A DNA stretch of 64,000 nt, taken from Flemingiibacterium sp045586505 (GTDB lineage: Bacteria; Bacillota; Clostridia; Oscillospirales; CAG-272). The translations under genes and the position numbers were made by a program. The notes beneath the pieces are model-generated. The model saw only the letters and a list, made by a program, of their open reading frames with translations, had not been told where the DNA came from and made no database searches. Below, piece by piece: positions 17,013-26,284 of this stretch (position 1 is the first letter of the stretch; each line of letters opens with the position of its first letter). Location: the NCBI GenBank assembly GCA_045586505.1, contig JAZNAL010000020.1:1-64000 (forward strand), in the 5' to 3' direction.

Positions 17013-17038
17013 GCCTTATCACGAAAGGATAGTTATAA

Positions 17039-19429
17039 TTGAGTAATTACAAAAGAGCCATAAAAACGCTGGAATACGATAAAATACTTGCAATGCTGGC
17101 AGAACGCGCCCCAACCGAGGGTGCACGTGAGCTGGCGCTTGCACTCCGCCCCGAAAACGATCCCGACCGTATACTGCGTATGCAGAGGGAAACCACCGAG
17201 GCGAAGGATATGCAGACAGTTAAGGGAATGCCATCTTTCGGCAGGATCAAGGATGTACGCGATGCCGTGGAGCGTGCCGCCAAGGGTGCGGTGCTCAGTC
17301 CCCGCGATCTCCTTGATATCGCAAATGTTCTGCGAACCTCCCGCTCACTGCTTGAATACAGCCGCACCGACCGACGTGGCTCCACGTCTCTTGACGATAT
17401 CTTCGAGCGGCTTATCGCCGATAAAAAGCTTGAGGACCGTATCCATACTGCGATAATCGCCGAGGATACCATAGCCGATGAGGCAAGCCCCGAGCTGTCG
17501 AATATCCGCCGCAAGATGAAGAATACCAACAACCGTATCAAGGACTCCCTCCAGAGCTTTGTCAGCGGCGCGTATTCCAAATTCCTGCAGGAAAATATCA
17601 TTACCATGCGAAACGGACGTTACGTCATTCCCGTGAAGGTGGAATGCAAAAATGACGTTCGCGGTCTGGTGCATGATACATCCTCCTCCGGTGCGACGCT
17701 GTTTATAGAGCCGCTGTCTGTTGTCGAAGCCAACAACGAGCTTCGCGTATTGCAGGTCAAGGAAGCAAGCGAGATCGAGCGCATCTTGACCGATCTGTCT
17801 GCGGCGTGCGGTGCTATCGAGCAAGCGGTAAAACTAAACTATAAAAACATCACCGAGCTTGCGTTTATATTCGCAAAAAGCGAGCTTTCTTTCAAGATGG
17901 ACGGCACCCCCGCCCGCATCACGGGCGACCGCCGCATGAACCTGGTGCGCGCACGCCATCCTCTGCTTGATTCCGCTAAGGTCGTACCGATCACCGTGAC
18001 GCTTGGCGGTGACATGAGTACGCTGGTTATCACAGGTCCCAACACAGGCGGTAAAACAGTCACCATTAAAACACTGGGGCTCTTTGCGCTAATGGCGCAG
18101 TCGGGTCTGCATATTCCCGCCTCGGACACCTCGGAGATATGCATCTTCGACGACATTTTCGCCGACATCGGCGACGAGCAGTCCATCGAGCAGTCGCTGT
18201 CCACCTTCTCGTCCCACATGGTAAACATTGTTGGTATCACCGAAAAGGTAGGCCCGCGCTCGCTTGTACTCATAGATGAGCTTGGAGCGGGTACCGACCC
18301 AGTTGAGGGTGCTGCTCTTGCAATTGCTGTGCTTGAAAAGGTACGCTCGGTAGGCGCACTCTGCGCGGCTACCACCCATTATGCAGAGCTTAAGGCTTTC
18401 GCCCTCGAAACCCCAGGATTCGTCAATGCCTCCTGCGAGTTTGATGTGAACACACTGAAGCCGACTTACCGTCTGATCATCGGTACACCCGGTAAATCCA
18501 ACGCATTCGCAATCTCGTCGAAGCTGGGTCTGTCCGATGAGATAGTAAATCGCGCCAAGGAGCTAGTCAGCGAGGAAAACAAGCATTTTGAGGATGTCAT
18601 TGAAAAATTAGAAGCAAGTCGCCTCGAAATGGACCGTAACCGCGCCGAAGCGGAGCGTCTGCGCCGCGAATTTGAAGAATACAAGACGCAAAATGAGAAA
18701 AAGATCGCCGATCAGTTAGCGCTTGCGGAGCGTGAGCTTGAAAAAGCACGCGCGCAGGCAGTTTCCATCGTGGAAAGCGCTAAGATATCCAGCGAATATG
18801 TCATGGAGCAGCTGGAAAAGGTCAAAAAGGAGCGCGAAAGCGCAAATCTCGCCTCCGCACTTGAGGAAGGTCGCCGCAATATTAGAAAGCATCTTCGCGA
18901 GAGCGACGACAAAATAAATCCCGTCAACGAAAAGGTTGCAGAGGATTACGTCCTGCCCCGTCCCCTTAAAAAGGGTGACGATGTTATGCTTATCAACATA
19001 GGCAAGAAGGGCGTGGTTCTGGATGCGCCCGACAAGGACGGAAACGTCAGCGTGCAGGCGGGCATCATCAAAACCCGCACCAAGGTTTCCAATCTGATGC
19101 TTCTTGATGAGGCTAAGGTTACCTTCACCGATGCGCAGAAGAAGCAGATTGCGGCGGACAAGTACCGTGTAACGGTATCCCGCGACTTCAAGAACGAGAT
19201 CGATCTGCGCGGACTCAACGGCGATGATGCGTGGTATATGGTGGACAAGTATTTCGACGAGGCCCACATTGCCGGTATACATTCCCTGCGTCTGATCCAC
19301 GGAAAGGGTACGGGGGCGCTGAAAAATGCGCTGTGGCAGTATCTCAAAAAGGATCCCCGCGTGGTATCCTACCGCTATGGCAAATACGGCGAGGGCGATC
19401 TCGGCGTTACGGTAGTCGAAGTCAAGTAA
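17039..19429 (+). CDS. mutS2: Endonuclease MutS2
   Basis: A MutS2-family ATPase-nuclease, which in Bacillus rescues collided ribosomes and in other species suppresses recombination. The 796 residues contain the MutS core with Walker A GPNTGGKT (about 333-340) and Walker B VLIDELGAG (about 410), a long coiled coil (about 510-630), and a C-terminal Smr domain with IDLRGLNG (about 721) and HGKGTGAL (about 755). The start is TTG at 17039, with AAAGGA 11 bases before it; no ATG lies nearby in frame. It follows recO by 26 bases. Confidence 0.96.
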   Translation: MSNYKRAIKTLEYDKILAMLAERAPTEGARELALALRPENDPDRILRMQRETTEAKDMQTVKGMPSFGRIKDVRDAVERAAKGAVLSPRDLLDIANVLRTSRSLLEYSRTDRRGSTSLDDIFERLIADKKLEDRIHTAIIAEDTIADEASPELSNIRRKMKNTNNRIKDSLQSFVSGAYSKFLQENIITMRNGRYVIPVKVECKNDVRGLVHDTSSSGATLFIEPLSVVEANNELRVLQVKEASEIERILTDLSAACGAIEQAVKLNYKNITELAFIFAKSELSFKMDGTPARITGDRRMNLVRARHPLLDSAKVVPITVTLGGDMSTLVITGPNTGGKTVTIKTLGLFALMAQSGLHIPASDTSEICIFDDIFADIGDEQSIEQSLSTFSSHMVNIVGITEKVGPRSLVLIDELGAGTDPVEGAALAIAVLEKVRSVGALCAATTHYAELKAFALETPGFVNASCEFDVNTLKPTYRLIIGTPGKSNAFAISSKLGLSDEIVNRAKELVSEENKHFEDVIEKLEASRLEMDRNRAEAERLRREFEEYKTQNEKKIADQLALAERELEKARAQAVSIVESAKISSEYVMEQLEKVKKERESANLASALEEGRRNIRKHLRESDDKINPVNEKVAEDYVLPRPLKKGDDVMLINIGKKGVVLDAPDKDGNVSVQAGIIKTRTKVSNLMLLDEAKVTFTDAQKKQIAADKYRVTVSRDFKNEIDLRGLNGDDAWYMVDKYFDEAHIAGIHSLRLIHGKGTGALKNALWQYLKKDPRVVSYRYGKYGEGDLGVTVVEVK

Positions 19430-19436
19430 CGCTGCT

Positions 19437-19949
19437 ATGCGTAGAAAGAAAAGCCTTCACATTGCGCGCTATGCGGTCATATTATTTCTGCTTGTACTCT
19501 CATCCGTCATGACCGGCTGCCGCGATAATACTGCACACCTGAATATAATCGGCGACACCTTTTATTACGACCCCGATAAGATGTTCGACTACGAGAGCTA
19601 TTTTGCGGAGCTTGAGGCACAGGCGCGTCCCGAAACAGAGGAGCCGATTGACATCACGATGCCGCCCGACACCGAGGCGGTTCCCGTCGAGTCCGAGTCG
19701 GCGGTGATTCCCGTGACAACCGAACCGGCTGTGCTTCCTATTGTTACCGATACCGCTCCCGCTGTTGAGTCCGGGTCGGACGTCACGAGACCCGAAGCCG
19801 TTACGGTATATTGGGTCAAGGGCGGCGAAGTATGGCACATCAGCGCCAAATGCCCCAGCCTTGCGCGCTCGAAAACTGTACTCTCGGGCACCGTGGAAGC
19901 CGCTATGGCAAGTGGTAAGGCAAGAGTCTGCAAGCGGTGCGGAAATTGA
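19437..19949 (+). CDS. Lipoprotein with C-terminal Cys/His motif domain
   Basis: A 170-residue predicted lipoprotein of unknown function. A charged start and a hydrophobic stretch end in the lipobox SVMTGC (Cys about residue 28). Residues 60-115 form a Pro/Glu/Thr/Val-rich linker. The last 45 residues (VYWVKGGEVWHISAKCPSLA to CKRCGN) resemble the short module with pattern vYwt.gG.vyH...C..L...k....G....A...g...C..C that is seen at the C-terminus of many secreted Firmicute proteins. It begins eight bases after mutS2 and is probably co-transcribed with it. Confidence 0.75.
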   Translation: MRRKKSLHIARYAVILFLLVLSSVMTGCRDNTAHLNIIGDTFYYDPDKMFDYESYFAELEAQARPETEEPIDITMPPDTEAVPVESESAVIPVTTEPAVLPIVTDTAPAVESGSDVTRPEAVTVYWVKGGEVWHISAKCPSLARSKTVLSGTVEAAMASGKARVCKRCGN

Positions 19950-20061
19950 TATGTTTTTGGGGATATGTGTTTAGGCACCGTTTCTCCATTATGAAAATGT
20001 GTAGAATTACGCTCAAAAAGCCGTTTTGTTGACAAAAAGCGATATTAAATGCAATAAACTC

Positions 20062-20089
20062 TTTATTTTTCTCTCAGGTCTGCTATAAT
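20062..20089 (+). promoter_or_regulatory. Extended -10 promoter of the sugar isomerase pair
   Basis: TGCTATAAT (20081-20089) is an extended -10 box; the -35 position reads only TTTATT (20062-20067, spacer 16). The rest of 19950-20150 shows nothing recognisable. Confidence 0.6.
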
Positions 20090-20150
20090 ATAAGTGAAGG
20101 GCGGCTGAAACCGCATTCAAAACAACAAAAACACCAAAAGGGATATTATC

Positions 20151-20936
20151 ATGTCTGAAAAAATGATTCTCGGCGCTCAGATGTACACAGTCAGAGACTT
20201 CACAAAAACAGGTGAGGATTTTGCGCGTACCATGGAGAGACTTGCAAAGATCGGATACAAGTATGTACAGATTTCCGGCATCGGCAAGGAGGTTACTCCC
20301 GAGGCTATCGCCAGGGCGTCCAAGGATACAGGTATTAAGATAGTGCTCACACACACCGCTATAGACCGCATTCTCCACGAGACCGAAAAGGTTATCGAGC
20401 AGCATGATCTCTACGGCTGTGACGCTATCGGCATCGGCGGCATTTTCGCATACAAGCCCTACGGTCTCGAAAGCTTCAAGCGCTTCGCAGACGATTTTGC
20501 TCCAGCAATCGAAAAGATTAAAAAGGCGGGCAAGCACTTCCTATACCACAATCATATGTTTGAGTTTGAAAAATGCGAGGGCAAGCTTTACCTTGACCAC
20601 ATCTTAGATGCATCCCCCGACATGGAATTCACTCTTGACGTTCATTGGGTACAGGCGGGCGGCGCTGATCCCGCACAGTATATCGAGAAGTATGCCCACA
20701 AGATATTCACCACCCACTTAAAGGACTTCACCGTTGTGAACAACGAGCGTATGTTCGCGCCTGTGGGCGAGGGCAACATGAACTTCGACCGTATTATCGA
20801 AGCAAGCGTCAAGTGCGGCATCAAGAATCACATGGTCGAGCAGGATACCGTTCCGGAGGGAGTTTGTCCCTTTGACTGCCTTGAGACCAGCTACAAGAAC
20901 ATCATGGCAAGCTACGGTCAGTACTTTGAGCAGTAA
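20151..20936 (+). CDS. Sugar phosphate isomerase/epimerase family protein (1)
   Basis: A 261-residue xylose-isomerase-like TIM barrel (AP_endonuc_2 family). Candidate metal ligands sit at barrel strand ends: YHNHMFEFE, TLDVHWVQAGG, TTHLKDF and MVEQDTV, giving the usual His/Asp/His/Glu set. The substrate cannot be assigned; relatives act on sugars, inositols or keto-sugars. AAAGGGATATT precedes the ATG. The next gene encodes another member of the same family after 25 bases, so the two may act on successive or alternative substrates. Confidence 0.85.
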   Translation: MSEKMILGAQMYTVRDFTKTGEDFARTMERLAKIGYKYVQISGIGKEVTPEAIARASKDTGIKIVLTHTAIDRILHETEKVIEQHDLYGCDAIGIGGIFAYKPYGLESFKRFADDFAPAIEKIKKAGKHFLYHNHMFEFEKCEGKLYLDHILDASPDMEFTLDVHWVQAGGADPAQYIEKYAHKIFTTHLKDFTVVNNERMFAPVGEGNMNFDRIIEASVKCGIKNHMVEQDTVPEGVCPFDCLETSYKNIMASYGQYFEQ

Positions 20937-20961
20937 TAACGGTATTTGAAGGAGAAACGGG

Positions 20962-21822
20962 ATGGCAAAATTTGTCCTAAGTGCATTTGCGGATGAATAT
21001 TCCGCGGTGTTCGACGAACAGCTTGAAGGACTAAAAAAGCACGGCATCGGTTACATGGAGATCCGCGGTGTGGACGGAAAGAACATTTCTGCTCTAACAG
21101 AGGAGGAAATGTACGTTGTCAAGGCAAAGCTGGATGCGGCAGGCATCAAGGTGTCCTCCCTCGGCTCGCCTATCGGTAAGATCACGACCGATGAGGATTT
21201 CGAGGCTCATCTCGAGAAATATAAGAACTGCCTCAAGGCGGCAAATATCCTCGGCGCTCCCAACATGAGAATCTTCTCATTCTACATAGCTGAAGGCAAG
21301 ACCCGCGAGGAAGTACGTCCTCAGGTCATGGCACGGCTTGCAAAGCTGCTAGAGCTTGCAAATAAAGCAGGCATCACCCTGTGCCACGAAAACGAAAAGG
21401 GCATATACGGCGAGTCCGCGGCGTACTGCCTCGATATTCAGAAGGAATTCGGCGGCGAGATCAAGCTGATCTTTGACCCCGCAAACTTCGTTTTGGACAA
21501 GCATGAATCCTATCCCGCAGCTTACGAACTGCTGGGCGACAGGATCTACTATATGCACATCAAGGACGCTACCGCCGACAAGTGCATCTGCCTCGCAGGC
21601 GAGGGCATTGGCGGTATTCGCGAGATCCTTTCCGACCTCGACAAGAAGCGTGACGGCGAGATCATCCTCACCCTTGAGCCTCACCTCAAGGTTTTTGCGG
21701 GCTTTAACGATCTTGAAGCAGGCGAAAAGACCAGGATGCCGGGTACATACGCGACCGACGCTGACTCCTTTGCGGCGGCTGTAAATGCGCTGAAGGGAAT
21801 TATCACAGATATTCAGAAATAA
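20962..21822 (+). CDS. Sugar phosphate isomerase/epimerase family protein (2)
   Basis: A 286-residue TIM barrel of the same family as its neighbour but clearly diverged in sequence and longer. Putative metal ligands are in LCHENEKG, LIFDPANFV, YMHIKDA and LTLEPHL (Glu, Asp, His, Glu). GAAGGAGAAACGGG precedes the ATG. It is the second and last gene of the pair and is closed by a long GC-rich hairpin. No kinase, transporter or dehydrogenase adjoins, so the pathway is unknown. Confidence 0.85.
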   Translation: MAKFVLSAFADEYSAVFDEQLEGLKKHGIGYMEIRGVDGKNISALTEEEMYVVKAKLDAAGIKVSSLGSPIGKITTDEDFEAHLEKYKNCLKAANILGAPNMRIFSFYIAEGKTREEVRPQVMARLAKLLELANKAGITLCHENEKGIYGESAAYCLDIQKEFGGEIKLIFDPANFVLDKHESYPAAYELLGDRIYYMHIKDATADKCICLAGEGIGGIREILSDLDKKRDGEIILTLEPHLKVFAGFNDLEAGEKTRMPGTYATDADSFAAAVNALKGIITDIQK

Positions 21823-21824
21823 TC

Positions 21825-21861
21825 AATGGGGGGTGTTGCACTTTAGTGCCACACCCCCCAT
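21825..21861. terminator. Strong intergenic hairpin between convergent operons
   Basis: ATGGGGGGTGTTGCAC and GTGCCACACCCCCCAT pair almost perfectly around TTTA. There is no long T-tract. It lies between the isomerase pair (+) and the ABC exporter (-). The remaining stretch to 21961 shows nothing. Confidence 0.6.
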
Positions 21862-21961
21862 ATATACCGCAGAGTGAAATCGTGAATATTTTCGTGCAGC
21901 TTGGAACGAGCACACCGGAACCTATAAAAGCCTCAAAACGCGAATAGTCAGGCTGAAACCT

Positions 21962-23857
21962 TTATTTGTTTCTTCTTGCTGTGATTTCGTTCTTCTTGTA
22001 CTGCATCATGTAGAGCTCGTAATACTTGCCCTTCTTTTCAAGTAACTCCTGGTGAGTACCCTGCTCCATAATCTCGCCGTGAGAGAGGACTATGATGTTG
22101 TCGGCGTGCTGGATGGTGGAGAGTCTGTGTGCTACCATAAGCATGGTGCCGATGTTCATCATCTTTTCGAGAGAATCCTGAATAAGCAGCTCGGTTTCCG
22201 TATCGATATTGGCTGTAGCCTCATCAAGAATCATTATGGCGGGTTTGTGGACAATGGTACGCGCGAAGGACAGAAGCTGTCGCTGACCTGCCGAGAAGTT
22301 ATTGCCGCGCTCGCGCACCTCTTCATCAAGCCCGTCTGTAAGCTTGTTTATAAACTTGTCCGCATTGACATAGCGGCAGGCTTCCATGACCTCGTCATCG
22401 GATATGCCCTCACTGCGGAGCAGGATGTTGCTGCGGATAGTTCCCGAGAACAGGAATACATCCTGGAGCATCTGACCGAAATGACGGCGCAGAGAAGAGA
22501 TCTTGATCTTCTTTATGTCGATGCCGTCGATGAGTATCTGACCCTTCTGTATGTCGTAGTTGCGGCAGATAAGGGACAGAATTGTGGTCTTGCCCGAGCC
22601 GGTGGAGCCGACAAATGCCACGGTCTCCTTGGCATTTACCTTGAAGGATACGCCGCGGAGCACCCATTCGTCGGGTACGTAAGAAAACCACACGTCACGG
22701 AATTCGATATTGCCCTCGACGTGCTCAAGCTCAATGGCATCCGGTTCATCCACTACATCGGGCTTTATGTCGAAGATGGTGAAGATCTTCTCCGCCGATG
22801 CGTATGCGGACTGCAGCCAGTTAAACTGCTCAGCAAGACTCTGAATGGGGTTAAAGAACCTGGAGATGTACATATAGAACGTCACAAGTGTGCCGCTGGT
22901 GATGGTCTGCCCCAAGAAGCTGACGTTTTTGATATATCCCCGTCCGCCGAGGTACAGAAGGCAGAGCACAGAGGAGATGTACAGCATATACACGAACGGT
23001 CGGAAGATACTGAGAACAAATATCTGCTGACGCTTCGCCTTGCCCAGCGCTGTATTTTTGCTGTCAAATTCCGCTTTCTTATGTGCCTCGCGGTTAAAGA
23101 TCTGTATTATCTTCATTCCCGAAAGGTTCTCGGATAAGAATGTGTTGATATCGGTTGTGCCGTCCTTTACGCGTCTGTAGGCGCGGCGGGAGAATTTACG
23201 GAAGATGACGGTGAACAGCACGATAAACGGCACAAAGCACAGCACCATCAGCGTGAGCTGATAGTTGAGGCACATCATCGCCACAAGCACGCCAATTATA
23301 ATAAAGCTGTTCTTGACGAGGTTGACAATGATGTTAGTGAACATCATTGAAATTGCGTTTGTATCGTTTGTTACACGCGTTACCAGCTTGCCGACGGGAA
23401 TGTTGTTAAGCTGAGCGTGTGACAGGCTCTCGATGTGTGTGAACAGATCCTCGCGGATATTTGAGATGATCCTCTGACCCGTAATCTGCAGAACCATCGC
23501 CTGAATGTAGGTGCAGATAAGCGAGACTACGAGTATCGCCGCATACACGATCACCGATGACCACAGGCGGGAGAGCTCGAAGTCGTCCTTTATCATCTCC
23601 TCGATATTACCGATTATCAGCGGGGAAACTATGTCGTATGCAATGGAAAACAGCATTACGACCAGCACGATCAGGAAGTTCTTCCAGTATGGCTTTGCGT
23701 ATTCGAGCAGGCGCTTTGTGATTTCGGAGTCCTTCATGTGGCGGTCGAAGCCGATGGCTTCCTTACGGTCCTTGATGGAGAAATACGCCACAAGGAAAAT
23801 GATCGAAAGAGCGCCGATAACGCCTCCCACTACAAGCAGGGGATAAAATTCCATCAT
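21962..23857 (-). CDS. ABC exporter half-transporter, canonical ATP site subunit
   Basis: A 631-residue type IV ABC exporter (membrane domain plus ATPase). Six spans lie in residues 10-330. The ATPase has Walker A GSTGSGKTT (about 417), signature FSAGQRQLL (about 520, altered from LSGGQ) and Walker B IMILDEATANID with the catalytic Glu. With the upstream gene it forms a heterodimer: this subunit supplies the catalytic Glu and the altered signature. Its start overlaps the partner's stop by four bases. Such pairs (BmrCD, YheIH, LmrCD) export drugs, lipids or peptides; the substrate here is unknown. Confidence 0.9.
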   Translation of the reverse strand: MMEFYPLLVVGGVIGALSIIFLVAYFSIKDRKEAIGFDRHMKDSEITKRLLEYAKPYWKNFLIVLVVMLFSIAYDIVSPLIIGNIEEMIKDDFELSRLWSSVIVYAAILVVSLICTYIQAMVLQITGQRIISNIREDLFTHIESLSHAQLNNIPVGKLVTRVTNDTNAISMMFTNIIVNLVKNSFIIIGVLVAMMCLNYQLTLMVLCFVPFIVLFTVIFRKFSRRAYRRVKDGTTDINTFLSENLSGMKIIQIFNREAHKKAEFDSKNTALGKAKRQQIFVLSIFRPFVYMLYISSVLCLLYLGGRGYIKNVSFLGQTITSGTLVTFYMYISRFFNPIQSLAEQFNWLQSAYASAEKIFTIFDIKPDVVDEPDAIELEHVEGNIEFRDVWFSYVPDEWVLRGVSFKVNAKETVAFVGSTGSGKTTILSLICRNYDIQKGQILIDGIDIKKIKISSLRRHFGQMLQDVFLFSGTIRSNILLRSEGISDDEVMEACRYVNADKFINKLTDGLDEEVRERGNNFSAGQRQLLSFARTIVHKPAIMILDEATANIDTETELLIQDSLEKMMNIGTMLMVAHRLSTIQHADNIIVLSHGEIMEQGTHQELLEKKGKYYELYMMQYKKNEITARRNK

Positions 23858-25635
23858 ACCGCCTCGCCTCCTCTCTCCTCGTCAAGCTTCTGAAGCTCGA
23901 CCATTTCACGGTAATCCGCACAGCGCTCATATAACTCGGTGTGAGTACCTACATCCGCAATGTGACCGTCATCGATAAAGATGATCTTGTCCATCTGTTC
24001 GATGGTGGTAATGCGGTGAGCGATAAGTATGGTGGTCTTACCGTTTCTGATACGGCGCAGATTGTCGAGGATGATCTTTTCGGTCTTGACGTCCACCGCT
24101 GAAACGGAGTCGTCCAGTACAAGTATTGCCGCATCCTTCATAAGCGCGCGGGCAATGGAGATGCGCTGCTTCTGTCCGCCGGAAACGGTTACACCGCGCT
24201 CGCCGAGTACAGTTTCGTATCCATCGGCAAAGCCCATGATGTTGTCATGCACATCTGCCATTTTTGCGGCATTTTCCACGCCGCTGTGATCTCCGCCGTC
24301 GGTAGCGAAGGAGATGTTGTTTTCAATGGTGTCGCTGAACAGGAAGTTGTCCTGCGGCACATACGCAGCGTATTTTCTGACCGTAGCGATTGGGATGGAG
24401 TTGATGTCGCGTCCGTCGAGGTAAATGCTGCCGTCGGCAACATTATATGTGCGCAGAAGCAGATCCACAACCGTGGTCTTGCCCGAGCCTGTCTTGCCGA
24501 TGATGCCCACATTTTCGCCTGCGTTTATCTTGAAGGATACATCCGTCAGCACATCGAAATCTCCGCTGGGATATCGGAAGGATAGATTACGAAATTCAAT
24601 ATCGCCGTGCAGGGGATCGCCCTCGGAAACGCCATCGCGGTCGATCACATCGGGCTTTGCGTCAAGTAGCTCGCCAATGCGCTTGAGTGATGCCTGACCG
24701 CGGGAGGTCATGCCGATAAGTTCTGAGATCGCCATGATCGGCCATACAATGGTGGTAAAGTAGCCGATAAACTCCACAAGCTGTCCCGCGTTGAATACAT
24801 CGGTGTATACAAGATAACCGCCGTAGCCGAGAATTACGCAGATGACCGATTCCACGAACAGCGTGACACTGATATTAAGCAGTGTGGAAGCTTTGGTGTA
24901 TGCGACATTGGCGTTCTCGTTCTTCTTGTTGAGGTGGCGGAAGGCGAGAAGCTCCAAAAACTCCTTGACGAATGCTTTTATGACGGAAATGCCTGAAAAG
25001 CTCTCCTGGGAGAAGTCGGAGAGGGAGGAAAACGCCGCCTGACGGGTCTCCCATTTGTCCATCATGTATTTACCGACGATGGTGCCCACGATCAGCAGAA
25101 GCACCATAGGGATGAGGGCAAACAGCGTCAGAAACAGATTCATCTGCGCCATTTTGAAAATCGCCATAACGCCGAGGAACAGCGCGTCTGCAAGCATGAG
25201 TATACCGGAGCCGAAGCAGTCCTGTACCGTTTCAAGATCGTTTGTAAACAGCGACATCATGTTGCCGACCTTATTAACATGATAATACTGCTGGGACAGA
25301 TCCTTACAGCGGTCAAACATTTTGCCGCGCAGATCGGTCTCTACCTTGATGCCTGCGCCGAAGAAGCAGATACGCCACAAAAAGCGTCCTATGACCATTG
25401 CTAAAATGATGCCGAGCAGCGGCAGGCAGATGCGGTCAAGCAGAAAGTCCATGTCAAACGTCATCATAACGCCGTCAAGGCTTACCACCCCGTTGTTTAA
25501 GCCGTTTACGACCATTCTGTAAAGTTCGGGGATGATAAGTTGGAAATAGTCGACCCAGATAAGCGCGAGAATACCGAGTATCAGTAAGTGGGCGTACTTT
25601 AAATAGTATCGGTTAATATGCTTTCCGAATATCAA
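23854..25635 (-). CDS. ABC exporter half-transporter, degenerate ATP site subunit
   Basis: The partner half-transporter (593 aa). The start is TTG at 25635: AAGGGAG lies eight bases before it, and the promoter -35 box falls over an apparent earlier start at 25731, which excludes that one. The protein then begins at the usual IFGKHINRYYLKYA. Walker A is GKTGSGKTT (about 382), the signature is VSGGQKQRI (about 487), and Walker B is ILVLDDSVSAVD, with Asp in place of the catalytic Glu. This is the degenerate site typical of heterodimeric exporters. It is first in a two-gene operon. Confidence 0.9.
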   Translation of the reverse strand: MIFGKHINRYYLKYAHLLILGILALIWVDYFQLIIPELYRMVVNGLNNGVVSLDGVMMTFDMDFLLDRICLPLLGIILAMVIGRFLWRICFFGAGIKVETDLRGKMFDRCKDLSQQYYHVNKVGNMMSLFTNDLETVQDCFGSGILMLADALFLGVMAIFKMAQMNLFLTLFALIPMVLLLIVGTIVGKYMMDKWETRQAAFSSLSDFSQESFSGISVIKAFVKEFLELLAFRHLNKKNENANVAYTKASTLLNISVTLFVESVICVILGYGGYLVYTDVFNAGQLVEFIGYFTTIVWPIMAISELIGMTSRGQASLKRIGELLDAKPDVIDRDGVSEGDPLHGDIEFRNLSFRYPSGDFDVLTDVSFKINAGENVGIIGKTGSGKTTVVDLLLRTYNVADGSIYLDGRDINSIPIATVRKYAAYVPQDNFLFSDTIENNISFATDGGDHSGVENAAKMADVHDNIMGFADGYETVLGERGVTVSGGQKQRISIARALMKDAAILVLDDSVSAVDVKTEKIILDNLRRIRNGKTTILIAHRITTIEQMDKIIFIDDGHIADVGTHTELYERCADYREMVELQKLDEERGGEAV

Positions 25636-25702
25636 ATGACGCACTCCCTTCGTAGTTTTTGTATTTAATGTTGTTTTCAGAATTATTTGTGCACGTCTTA
25701 TC

Positions 25703-25731
25703 AGTATAGCATACTTTGGCATTAAAATCAA
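25703..25731 (-). promoter_or_regulatory. Promoter of the ABC exporter operon
   Basis: On the minus strand: TTGATT (25731-25726), 17 bases, TATACT (25708-25703). Transcription should start near 25696, leaving a leader of about 60 bases. Confidence 0.75.
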
Positions 25732-25842
25732 GAGGAAAACGAAAAATATACCATCCTACGAAAATTTGAGTGGCAAATGGATGTCGCGTGAGCCTGTTTT
25801 ACAAAAATTGAGTGTCGGAATCTTCAAACAATAAGATCGGCG

Positions 25843-25877
25843 GCTGTCCGTTACGGGGCAGCTCGTTTTTGTTTTTT
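25843..25877 (+). terminator. Orphan plus-strand terminator
   Basis: GCTGTCC (25843-25849) pairs with GGGCAGC (25856-25862, one G-U), followed by a 12-base tract TTTTTGTTTTTT. No plus-strand gene lies upstream; the 110 bases before it hold no ORF with a ribosome site. Confidence 0.6.
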
Positions 25878-25905
25878 CAATAATGCCGAAATTTCAAAAA
25901 AAGTC

Positions 25906-25934
25906 TGTACAAGCGCGGGAAAATGTGGTATACT
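25906..25934 (+). promoter_or_regulatory. Promoter of the DUF951 gene
   Basis: TGTACA (25906-25911), 17 bases, TATACT (25929-25934), with a TGG extension in front of the -10 box. Confidence 0.6.
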
Positions 25935-25967
25935 AATATTTGTAACAATATCACGGAGGTGTTTTCC

Positions 25968-26180
25968 ATGCAGTCGATACCGCGCATTTTGGTGGGGGAT
26001 ATACTTGAGATGAAAAAACCGCATCCTTGCGCAAAGGGGAGCGTACGTTTTCGCGTCTTGCGCGTGGGAAGCGATATCCGTATCGTATGTGAGACCTGCG
26101 GGCGGGATCTTACCCTGCCACGAATCAAGCTCGAAAAGAACATCCGCCGTATAATACACGAGGGCAACTCTGCGGAGTGA
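25968..26180 (+). CDS. DUF951 family protein
   Basis: A 70-residue protein of a conserved Firmicute family with no known function. The family core is VGDILEMKKPHPC (residues 9-21), and a single CETCG knuckle follows after an RVGSDIRIV strand; the fold is probably a small beta barrel. The start at 25968 is preferred over 25923 because ACGGAGGTG lies directly before it. It sits alone upstream of the YfhO-family gene, about 100 bases apart. A DNA- or RNA-binding role is only a guess from size and charge. Confidence 0.85.
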   Translation: MQSIPRILVGDILEMKKPHPCAKGSVRFRVLRVGSDIRIVCETCGRDLTLPRIKLEKNIRRIIHEGNSAE

Positions 26181-26284
26181 TCCGTGTAAGGTTTTGCTGC
26201 ATAAACCAACCCCGGATTACCGCGGGACACAGAGTATTGCGTAGAAAGGAAGCTTTTGCTTCGCAAAAGCCATGGTCATAGTTT

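Noticed and set aside
22052..23137. Plus-strand open frame of 361 aa opposite the ABC exporter
   Set aside because: The minus strand has all ABC motifs in order; the plus frame has no start signal or family features.
25635..25731. N-terminal extension of the first ABC gene to 25731
   Set aside because: The promoter -35 and -10 boxes lie inside this stretch, and TTG 25635 has a well-placed ribosome site.
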